Source: Leguminivora glycinivorella (Eukaryota; Arthropoda; Insecta; Lepidoptera; Tortricidae). Taken from it: a DNA stretch of 64,000 nucleotides. Each line of letters begins with the position of its first letter. Within the stretch, counting starts at the first letter, position 1. The translations under genes were made by a program, and so were the position numbers. The stretch covers positions 8,571,549 to 8,635,548 of the forward strand of contig NC_062990.1 of the NCBI RefSeq assembly GCF_023078275.1. Reading direction: 5' to 3'. The notes beneath the pieces were generated by a model. That model was not told the DNA's origin. It made no database searches and saw only the letters and a program-made list of their open reading frames with translations. Below, in pieces: positions 11,101-20,700 of the stretch.

Positions 11101-12742
11101 CGCGACTGATTATTCCCCGCGGGGAGAAGTTTGTCTACAATCTTCAATACGTTTACGATACAGGCGAATAAAGCCCGCACCAGAGAAATAAGAATTTTGT
11201 CGCGGACATCTCTTATTTCCTAAATTTTAAATACAAAATTATAGATAAAAAAATACTTGTTAAATTTTAGTAATGTAGTAACTAATAATGTATCCATGTA
11301 CTCAATCAAAATATTCGTTAAGATGACTGAATTGAAGTTATCATCACATGTTTAGAGAAAAATGGAGAACGGACACGACAGAGTAGTAAGAATAACGGAT
11401 ATATTTTTTTAATATAAAAAATTACAATGACCTTATACTAAAGCTAATCGATGTCCCAGTCGACTAGAGATATAAAGTATCTCTGAAAAAAAAACCAGGA
11501 TTTTAAACTAAAGTTTTCAGTGAAATAAGCCTCCGGACATTGAAAATTAGGGTCTCGGAGAATCACCCATATGCCCTTACTGCAGGATCGGGTATATTAT
11601 CATTTTGGTTATGTGTAAATGTGAAATTTGATATTTTTATAGGTTCAATCCAACGAAGAAGCCATTGATGTGAAATCTGTGCAAGTTTTAGGGTATGTTT
11701 TTTCGTACACTGTATACCTACTTCTGTTTATTGATTCAAAAAATTATCATTGAAATGGTAACTGTTATCGTTTAGTTTTTTCAAGAATTTTAGTTACAAC
11801 GTTATAGTTACCTACTTATAGAACTTTTTATAAATTTAAGTATTATACTTTCCCTTCAAAAATCACACCAGCATACTTTTTATGAGTAACTTTGTAAGTA
11901 ATACATTAAAACAATATGAATACTTATCAAATGTTTTGCTTAGTCTTGGTTTCTAAATGTGCAGTGAGCTGAAAAAGTGCATGACGAATTTATCAATGAA
12001 TTCATTCATAATTTTCGCAGCTCACTGCACACATCATTTAAATAATAAAGTCATATCAATTTTACATTTCAGTTCCGAGCAACAAGCTCCTGAAGGATTC
12101 CTGGAATACGGACCCCCTGGCTTCAGAGAGTACGGACCTCCCCAAGCTGGTGATCTTCTTAGATCTGGAGCCATTGTGCAGGTAATTATCAAATGATTCT
12201 TATACTTACTAGCCAAAGATATAACACTGAATAAGATAAACATTTAATATAAGTATAATTATATTTTTTATTATAAATGGGCTTACTCATGGCCACAGAC
12301 TAGCTGAGCCAAAGACGTGGTATACGATGGAGGTCGCTCGCACAGAAGGTGCCTGTTCACCCTTGCTTTGAAGGTTGCTGGGTTGTAAGATCTGGAAAAT
12401 ATAGACGCCGGCACTTCCACTCCTTGGCAGCGATTTGATCTAAATGTTTTTGATGATAAAGCAATATGGTTGTTCTTACATATATTGAAGGGTTGATTTT
12501 GATTTATTTGTACAGGAACAGACCGAAGAGGAACAGAAAATCGAGACCAACGAGACTAGGAGGCGAAGATATTCTCCCAAACTAAGGTACATATATCATA
12601 TAGAAATTTGTAAATAATGTAATTTGAAATTACCTACTTAATCAAGATTTTTTTTTACCAATTTGTGTTGTGAAAAAAATATATAAGTATACTCTCTATT
12701 TTCAGATTCCGAAGAAACGGCAACTACACCCGCAAGAACTAG
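8114..12742 (+). CDS. secreted acidic protein with EYGPP motifs, eight exons, 356 residues
   Basis: I do not recognise the family. Exons: 8114-8119 (ATG AAG only), 8923-9039, 9254-9599, 9858-10192, 11643-11692, 12073-12181, 12516-12586 and 12706-12742 (TAG). All introns are GT-AG, phases agree, total 357 codons. The start MKVLALVIFAVASVSSSGSG is a signal peptide, followed by PYLPSGWRPQGPAFYLPSE, a Pro/aromatic motif of the kind found in insect cuticle or matrix proteins. The centre (about residues 42-275) is acidic and low in complexity, with Glu/Val/Lys runs and a Thr/Glu stretch. LREYGPP occurs in exon 3, and EYGPPGFREYGPP in exon 6. The C-terminus turns basic: ETRRRRYSPKLRFRRN, with a possible furin-type site. 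AATAAA lies at 12849. The signal peptide and neighbouring pro-resilin-like gene suggest an extracellular, perhaps cuticular, role; that is inference. Confidence 0.82.
8280..8608. repeat. perfect-arm inverted repeat (148-bp arms) in intron 1
   Basis: Left arm 8280-8427 and right arm 8461-8608 are reverse complements with a single mismatch (gaat against taat near the centre). The 33-bp loop carries gaacgctgtaaagtgttcg, itself a small stem. The right half matches the single-arm copy at 62641-62745. This could be a recent fold-back element or a palindromic duplication. Confidence 0.9.
10286..11572. mobile_element. 1.28-kb non-autonomous DNA transposon with TIRs in intron 4
   Basis: The left end GGGTCATTCTACGAGAC at 10290 and the right end, read on the other strand as GGGTGATTCTCCGAGAC ending at 11568, form a TIR with two mismatches. 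Direct ATAT flanks sit at 10286-10289 and 11569-11572. There is no transposase frame. The interior repeats gaggaataaga-like motifs (for example near 10322, 10470, 10493, 10826, 10842, 11020, 11195 and 11390) at irregular spacing. The superfamily is not identified. Confidence 0.7.
12265..12445 (-). repeat. LINE-type fragment in intron 6
   Basis: The segment ataaatgggcttactcatgg onward, with acgatggaggtcgctcgc and ttccactccttggcagcg, recurs in part at 50345-50460. It looks like a dispersed retrotransposon piece; its orientation is a guess. Confidence 0.4.
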
Positions 12743-12848
12743 GAAGTCTTCAAAATCTACGTCTTTTGAAAGAGCTCACCTGATTGAAGTGACAGAGGCA
12801 ACATTTTCGTCATCTTAGAATATTTTATGTTATCAGTATTGCAAATTT

Positions 12849-12854
12849 AATAAA
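12849..12854 (+). terminator. polyadenylation signal
   Basis: AATAAA 107 bp after the TAG of the EYGPP-protein gene. A second AATAAA lies at 12883-12888. Confidence 0.65.
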
Positions 12855-12957
12855 GAATGATGTGTTTTTAAACTGTCTTGTAAATAAAATTTATTGAGAC
12901 GTATTTCTTGCTTTTTTTATTCCACACAATATCTACCCATTCAATTGTTTTTAGACA

Positions 12958-13120
12958 AAGTAATAGTAGTAGTAGTAGCTCTTTATTGTACAAAAACACA
13001 TTAAAAATAACATACATTGAGATGTGAAGTACAAAGGCGAACTTATCCCTTAGAGGGATTTCTTCCAGTTAACCTTTGAGTAAATGAGAGGAAAGAGTTA
13101 CAGGGTAACAAGATCTAGCA
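12958..13120 (-). repeat. retroelement 3' end with AATAAA, antisense
   Basis: Read on the minus strand it ends gtacaataaagagctactac followed by an (act)n tract, the usual tail of a dispersed lepidopteran retroelement. Related tail pieces appear near 24715 and 25055-25080. Confidence 0.5.
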
Positions 13121-13990
13121 ATTTGTACAACAAGGTACCATAAAGACAATGGATAAAAATATATACATGGTTATAGGATAAACATAACTATATCACACAA
13201 AAAGGAATGAGAAAAATACACTAAGTTGAAAAGAAACACAAAATACATATATATAAAGCAACAAAGGCAATTTAGTCAGATAACCACAGTTTCTTTAACC
13301 TCTCCTTGAGAAAGTTTCAAGTGTTTCAGGTGTTAGTTGTAACTTGTAAGTGTCTTACTTTAGTATTTTATGCAACAGGCGTTTAAAGGAGGTCAAAATA
13401 GACGAGTGGCGTGAGTAACAATTTGAGGCGAAGCCGAAAATTGTTAATAAAGACGCCACGAGTATTTTTTGACTCAGTTAAATACCGTTGGACATAGTTA
13501 AATGCACTTAGTTTTTAATAGTTTTCTAGAATAGCTGGCTTTGGGGAATAGACTTTTAAGTAGAGTTTTAAAGATCTATGCACGACCCTGTAAATGACGA
13601 ATAACAGTTCGGGAGTAGAAAAAATAGGTTATTTTCCCGACAAAATACGAATCCTTGTATACCTAGAGCAAATTCTGATGTCAAACTTTATCAGACCTAG
13701 GTTTTACTACCCACACAACAACTAATTATTACTAAACTTACAAGTTTGGTCGTAACAGAGCGTAATCAATTTTTGAATAAATATTAAGCAGCCATTGAAC
13801 ATACCTGCATCTATTTGATATGGAAGACGCGGAATTGACAGTTCTTACGTCAAATCAGCTAGTTCACCAAAGGATTCATTGTCATTCGACATTATTGGCA
13901 AAAAAGTGATCCGCTTATACAACTTTAAAATTTCAGGAGGGGTGACCATTGTGAAGACTCTAATTTATGTTGAAACACTAGGTTTATATT
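13121..13990. other. intergenic with a dispersed-repeat piece
   Basis: At about 13365-13500 the sequence caatttgaggcgaagccgaa between gagtggcgtg and gccacgagta forms loose inverted pairs typical of a dispersed repeat. Nothing else supportable. Confidence 0.35.
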
Positions 13991-14044
13991 TACAATGAAT
14001 TATATTTCAACTTTAAAAGGAATACACAGCACAGTTATAATATT

Positions 14045-15975
14045 TTACAAAAGTGACAGTACAGCGGCCACAAGAGAAAAAGGTTCCACTACAACGAGGT
14101 TAGCTAAAGCCCCTAAAAGTCCTGATCTGCTCATACTATTTTCGTTACGGTTTAATAAAATTTGCTTTAAAGTTTGCTTTAAAGCCATTTTAGTCCATTT
14201 AACGCCATTGTCTGATCTACTCATACTGTTTAGGTCACGGTTTAATAAAATTTGCTTTAAAGTTTGCTTTAAAGGCATTTTAGTCCATTTAACGCCATTG
14301 TCTGATCTACTCATACTGTTTAGGTCACGGTTTAATAAAATTTGCTTTAAAGTTTGCTTTAAAGGCATTTTAGTCCATTTAACGCCATTGTCTGATCTAC
14401 TCATACCGTTTAGGTCACGGTTTAATAAAATTTGCTTTAACGTTTGTTTTAAAGGTAAGTTCGTTTCTAGTAGTTTTTCTGATCTACTCATCTGGCATGG
14501 GATATCCCAGTAGGGACAATCCTTGGGTTGATCTGATCTACTCATACTATTTAGGTAACGGTTCAATAAAATTTGGTTGAAAGGTATGATAACATCATTG
14601 CCTGATCTACTATTATATGGTAGTTTGTCTGACCTACTCATACTGAAAAGATTACGGTTTAATACAATGTTCTTTAACGTTTGTTTTAAAGGTAAGTTCG
14701 TTTCTAGTAGTTTTTCTGATCTACTCATCTGACATGGGATATCCCAGTAAGGACAATCTTTAGGTTCTTCTGATCTACTAATATATGGTAGTTTGTCTGA
14801 TCTACTCATACTATTTAGGTAACGATTCAATAAAATTTGATTTAAAGGTAAGTTAGGCCATTTAACATCGTTAGCTGATCTACTACGGGGTAGTTTGTCA
14901 GATCTGCTCATACCACTCTGGCACTGTACGTCCCAGTAAGCGCAACCTCCATTATGAACCTCGATTTGCGCGAATCTTTTATTATTATGTTTTGGTTTTT
15001 CTGATCTAGTCATACTATTCTGACATTGCACATCCAAGTAAGGGCAATTTCTGGATTGGACGCCGTTTAGCGCTAATCTATTATTATTCTGTTGAAGTAT
15101 GTCTGATCTACTATTACTATTTTGGCATTGGACATACGGACAACTTCTGGATTGGATATCCCTCTGCGCTAATCTATAATCATTCTGTTCTGCTCCAGCG
15201 CTCTGTGCTGATGTATATGGTAGTTTACCTGATGTACTCTGACATTGGATGTCCCAATACGGACAATGTATAAGTTGGACCCCGCTCTGTCCTGATATAA
15301 ATGGTACTTTCTCTGATCTATTTATACTACTCTGACATTTGATGTCCCAGTACGGACAATCTCTAAGTTGGACCTCAGTCTGCTTTTCACTCGTACTTTC
15401 ATGTGGCAGTCTGTTGCACTTTTCGTCACTGGGATGGCAGAGTTCCCCACTCCCATCCTGGGGTAAGATCAGACCCTGGTATATTCGTTTAATATCATGG
15501 CTGTTAAGGTCCTTGTAGTTTGGTTGTGCGTCGTTTAGAGGTATAATGCTGGAAAATAAGAGAGTTATTATTTTTTATGTCACCATTTCGGAAAGTAGCA
15601 GTATTCTTCCGTGCAACTGCGTCCGGACCATAGCACTTTCGTTCTAGAATGTACCGTATTTAACTTTTTTTATATCTATTCACATATTTTTTATATTAAG
15701 AGTGTGATGAAAAACAATGTGTGTAATTCGGGGCGTAAGGATATTCCAAACTCGCGTCTTTAAATCGCGACGGCTTGTCTTGCTCTCGATCGTTTGCAAT
15801 ATTAAACTTCCGCTCCACATTGCACAATGTTCTATTTCGTTCATACGGTACATAAGATAGAAGAAAAAAGCATACTCCCATCTTAGGTTGATAATTATAA
15901 ATATATACATTACAATAAAAAATACAATTATACTTACATTAAAGTTGACACCACGGTCAACCATTTTAAAATCAT
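14045..15975 (-). CDS. secreted Cys-x6-Cys repeat protein (CPYWDxxC family), 513 residues
   Basis: Family not recognised. Two exons: 15975-15938 (ATG at 15975, donor AAT|GTAAGT) and 15548-14045 (acceptor TTTTCCAG, stop TAA at 14047-14045). The split codon is in phase 2, giving 514 codons with the stop. The start MILKWLTVVSTL with IIIPLNDA is a signal peptide. The mature protein is a chain of degenerate modules centred on Cys-x6-Cys: CHPSDEKC (residues 50-57), CPYWDIKC (77-84), CPYWDIQC (108-115), a shortened CPYVQC, CPYLDVQC, CAYWDVQC and twice CPYWDIPC. Most are followed within a few residues by MSRSDK, MSRSEK or a variant. The C-terminal third is a 30-residue tandem repeat (MSRSDNGVKWTKM, then LKQTLKQILLNRDLNS). 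It ends in a hydrophobic tail (GLLGALANLVVVEP and onward to LSLL) that could be a GPI-attachment signal. An upstream TATA box supports the start. Confidence 0.82.
14110..14470 (-). repeat. 90-bp tandem coding repeat (30 residues) in the CPYWDxxC gene
   Basis: Nearly identical 90-bp units are marked by aacgccattgtctgatctac at 14201, 14291 and 14381, with flanking partial units. The period is a multiple of 3, so the frame is kept. A larger duplicated block (CPYWDIPC, MSRSEKLLE, LPLKQTLK) is found twice just upstream in the gene (about 14430-14530 and 14675-14770). Confidence 0.9.
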
Positions 15976-16042
15976 TTTGGAAAACGACAAATCAGGCTAT
16001 GATAATAATATTATTATGATTTATTTCTTACTGAACGCCTGT

Positions 16043-16049
16043 TTTTATA
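16043..16049 (-). promoter_or_regulatory. TATA box of the CPYWDxxC gene
   Basis: TATAAAA on the minus strand, 68-74 bp upstream of the ATG at 15975. A TCAGT initiator-like site lies 17 bp below it, too close to be sure, so transcription probably starts near 16018-16022. Confidence 0.6.
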
Positions 16050-16089
16050 CTCCGTGTTATATAAATGTACCTATATTAAAATAAGAGGC

Positions 16090-16640
16090 TTTCAGATTAC
16101 ACATTTCCGCCATTTTCGATTTCAAATATCTTTTTTATACTAAATCGATGGCAAACAAGTGTGTGGCCCGCCGGATATGGCAAGCAGACTTCGTAAGCTG
16201 TGGACCTTTGCCGGCCTTTAAGACAATTTTCTTGAATGTTGAAGGTGTTATCGGTCCAGAAACACCGCAGATGACAGTTCATTTCACAGTTTAGCTGTGC
16301 GAGGCAGGAAGTTTCCGGAGAAACACCCGTTGAGGACTGCCAGCCATCTAAGTGATGGAGATGGAAATGTTGTCACTTAGGGCGATGGCGGAAAGAAGCG
16401 GCGGGATTAATCCGAACAATTCCTCGGAGCACGACTACCCAATTATACTTGCAATAGAAAATGCAGAGCGAGCAGCACAGCGCCAAGAGGACAAGCCGAT
16501 CAGAGACATGCTGAGCTGGCAGTTAACAATCGCGTTGCTCGTCGTATGATGCGTTCCAGAGGGCGTCACAGATGAGAACAGTATTCCATCTGTGGGCGAA
16601 CTTGCGCCTTAAAGAGCTGAAAGGCGGTGAGTGGGTCCGT
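16090..16640. repeat. decayed dispersed retroelement segment
   Basis: Contains gtccagaaacaccgcagatg, tttagctgtgcgaggcagga, gaggactgccagccat and gcgccaagaggacaagcc in order, a dispersed block with all frames broken. A related style of segment is at 42940-43130. Confidence 0.45.
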
Positions 16641-17377
16641 TTGAAATACTATCGTGTTCTGTTGAGAAGCTTTTTATGCATCAAAATAATGTGCAAGGAC
16701 TCTTATAGAACCTACCGTGCCTAAACTACTAGTAATATGTAATATTGTTGTTTCAAATATTCTGTTGTTTTCTTAAATTAGGTTGATATCAATTGGTTAC
16801 GCAAATAAATATTGCACCAGTTTTATTATAAATAGTCTGACCTAAGCTCTACCATGTTTTAGAAACAGAGACAGATGGACAGAGTCTCACCATAAGGGTT
16901 CCTTTTGTGCGTTTTCGGTACGGAACCCTAAAAATGACATGCGTGGGTACAGTTAGCAAAAAAGATATGAATACAGTCGAAGTGCAAAAAATAATGATGT
17001 ACATACTACCATATGTACACAACCTTAACTTAACGTATGTACTGACAAGGTATACATATTTTTGTCACTTTGTCTGTGTTCATATTTTTGTTGCTAACTG
17101 TATGTTTTCCGTCGCCAACTATGCCAAAATGACAGTCTAACATTGACCAACGCCGAACTTGGCGTGTTCTACGACTGTTATCTTGCCTAAGCCCCCAGGA
17201 ATCATGGGATTTTTAGAAAATAAAAACAAACGAACAATGCACCTTTGATTAGGTATTGTTTATATGCTTTTCAAAGAATACTCATACATTAATATTTAAT
17301 ACATTTTTTCAGCATACATGGTGTTATACCGGTCACTGAAAACTTCAGTCACATCACCTCACTCTATAGGTATAACT
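16641..17377. other. intergenic, no gene seen
   Basis: Holds only a ggttccttttgtgcgttttc/ggtacggaaccc scrap near 16900-16930 that resembles the ggaaccc repeat family seen at 30588 and 32040. No exon. Confidence 0.35.
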
Positions 17378-17655
17378 GCGTTTTCACATTATCCAATCCG
17401 ATATCGGATTTGGGACCGATTTCCTTTATGTATAGGTACAGTCGCCATCAGATATATAAGAGCGCCCGAGGTACTCAAAAATATCTGAACACGCCTCTAT
17501 TGCCTAGGCGTTAGAGGCGTGTTCAGATATTTTTGAGTACCTCGGGCGCTCTTATATATCTGATGGCGACTGTACCTAATAATGGTGCCATTTTTGAAAT
17601 ATGCCTTTGGCAACATTCCTACATCCGATGTCGGAACGGATAATGTGAAAACGCT
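17378..17655. mobile_element. nested MITEs: gcgttttcacattatcc element with a fold-back inside
   Basis: The outer element has ends gcgttttcacattatcc and, on the other strand, gcgttttcacattatccg. A 134-bp near-perfect palindrome (17439-17572) is inserted in it, flanked by TA on both sides and starting CAGTCGCCATCAGATATAT. It lies just downstream of the 113-residue gene. Confidence 0.85.
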
Positions 17656-17778
17656 TTTATATCTATGGGCCCGGAGTATTTTTTTCAGTAGCTTGAGTAA
17701 CTCCCTGAATAAATCAAATATATATTTTTTTTTAACAAACCGGTCGCATATTCATCATACTTAGTTGGTTTTAATTTT

Positions 17779-20700
17779 TCACTTTTCTATTACATTGTCT
17801 TCATATTCGTCCGTCATAATCTCATGTGGCAATGATCGTAGAAAATCCTGGTAATCCTGAAATAAAAAAAAAGATTTGAAATTCAAAACCACGTAAGACA
17901 AATCAAATCATATTATTTATTTTTAAGGCGTAGGGTAAGGCGAACACTAGCGCCACTTTCGATATTTTCTTATTTCTTCAAAATTCGCGCCAGTGTTCGC
18001 CTGAGTCCATTTTCACGTTATCCGATCCGATATCGGATATCGGAAGGATTGCAATGGAAAAATTTGCGCCTGTAATGTATTTGATATCGGTCCGACATCC
18101 GATAAGGGATCGGATTATGTTAAAACGCACTTATCCTACGCCTGAAGTTTCAAAATGGCGTAATTTACCGCCCTTAAATTTATTGCGTTTTCATACAATA
18201 TCCGATGCAATATCGGATGTAGGACCGATATCAGAATTCGGAAACTGGCGATTAAATATATGAAAGAGGCGTGTACTATGCTTGTATGAGTGAAATATGA
18301 CAGGTCGACTGTTCGCGTTTTTGACAGGCGATAACTGTGAGGTAACCGAGAGGGGGTGGGCGGCACTTTCAGCGGGGAGCGGGAATGGCCATACTGTACG
18401 ATAGTACTCTTTATTATACTGTGCCGATATCCTGTACATAAAGGCGTGAAAGGCCTCATCTTGAGATCTGCCTTTTTAGGTTTCCGTAGTCAACTAGGAA
18501 CCCTTATAGTTTCGCCATGTCTGTCTATCCGTCCGTCCGTCCGTCCGACCGCGGATAATCTCAGTGACCGTTAGCACTAGAAAGCTGAAATTTGGTACCA
18601 ATATGTATATGAATCACGCCGACAAAGTGGTAAAATAAAAAGTGGAAAAAAAATGTTTTGTTAGGGTACCCCCCCTCCCCTACATGTAAAGTGGGGACTG
18701 ATTTTTTTTTCATTCGAACCCCAACGTGTGATATATTGTTGGATAGGTATTTAAAAATGAATAAGGGTTTACTATAATCGTTTTTTGATAATATTAATAT
18801 TTTCGGAAATAATCGCTCCTAAAGGAAAAAAAAGTGTGTCCCCCCCTCTAACTTTTGAACCATATGTTTAAAAAATATGAAAAAAATCACAAAAGTAGAA
18901 CTTTATAAAGACTTTCTAGAAAAATTGTTTTGAACTTGATAGGTTCAGTAGTTTTTGAGAAAAATACGGAAAACTACGGAACCCTACACTGAGCGTGGCC
19001 CGAAACGCTCTTGGCCGGTTTTTTCAAAGTAGTGACGACATATTACATTTTGAAGGCGCCATTTTAGTTGCGCCCCCACCACCACACCGCTTTTACATCC
19101 TTCCTGCATCCGATAACTGACTGGATAATGTGAAAGCACTCTTAGACGTCAAAAAGTCCTAATAGAGGCTCAAAAATGAATTTAAAAACTTACCATATAA
19201 GTTTTCAAAGCTCGTTTAAAACTAATTTTGTGGGGCAGATTAATGTTACATTTTGGCATATAAGACGGGCAATGTATATGGCCTGGTTTCTGACTAGTTA
19301 CTTCATTCGTCTCCGTCTCTCCATCTCTCTTAAAAGTCAAGTGTTTTAAGAAATTGTATTTGTAGAAACTGACGGGATCAGTATCGATGTTGAAACGGTG
19401 TTCGCCATTGGTTATAACCCTGAAATGTGAAAAAAATACTTTAAGTTAGAGGGTATGCACCCTCACACACACAAGCAGGTGTGTGCACTTTCATACTAGT
19501 CCATAGACTAGATGTGAGCGTCAAAAAAGTCTCCGAGCAACTTTGTCGTTCGTGGGCGCACAACTCTCATTGTTTACTTTCATTTGCAAAACCTGCAATT
19601 TCTCCATTGCATTGAGTTTTACACATAACGTCATTTTAGGTACGCGAGCAAACCGGACGACCAGTCTGGCCCAGTCAGTAGTGGCAGTGACCCTGCCTGC
19701 TGAGCTTTAAGAGGGTAAAATTATCTCACTTCTACCCCGAAAGCTGGATAATTTTGCAGCGCCTGTTAATGAATGTGAACATTTGTCTCTAATTGAATGA
19801 TTGCTTTTAATTTTTTATCAGGCGCTATTCGAAGTTTAAATACAAGATTACGAAGTCGCGATCAAATGATAGCTGTTATAGTGTTAATATCAAGAGAGAA
19901 AAACTAAGTAAATACATAAATAAATATTGGGGACACCTTACACAAATCAACTTACTTAGCCCCAAACTAAGCAAAGCTTGTACTATGGGTGCTAAGCGAT
20001 GATATACATACTTAAATAAATACATTTAATACATACCACAGAATATATAATAGTACAAGTACAAAAGGCCCATTGCTTTGATGTTAACGACATGCCGCCT
20101 TTTTAAATGCCTACAAAATTCTTACAAAGAAACGAGCCGCACGTGCGCGGCGTACTCATATAAAATGGTATACCTTGCTTATACTATTATATTCAAGCAC
20201 AGATCAATACAACAAGATGGCCCTTACAGGGCGACTCGCGGTCACCAAGCATACGACAAATCAGGTTTATAAAAGTTTGAACGCGTGCGACACCGATCAG
20301 TAGCGCCCAAGTATACGACCCGCTAACAGTGTCCGTGTCCGCTCGGGAAAAAATCTTAAATAATCAATTTTGGTTGCAAACAATGGTCTCTTACAGCATA
20401 AAATGGTGTGGCAAGTCTTCTAACACTTCTACATGTAAAAAAGATGGAACAACATTCCACAGTTAAGTCAAATTAATTATTTTGTTGAATATTGTTTATT
20501 GTCCGCGGAGTTCATTTATACTGGTCAATATGGTTGTGCTGAGCGGCGCCGAGGCGCGTCCATCCCTCTTTACCGAGTTAACAATGTGATATGCTATCCC
20601 TTTCACGTAAACGATTAGGCATGGGGCCATGTTAGTTTATGTCTGTTGCGGGAACTTCGTACTGCCGTTCGTACCATGTGCTTTTTATGAAATATAAAAG

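Noticed and set aside
13995..14513. 172-codon open frame on the + strand
   Set aside because: It is the antisense shadow of the 90-bp repeats in the CPYWDxxC gene. The minus strand has the signal peptide, splice sites and TATA box.
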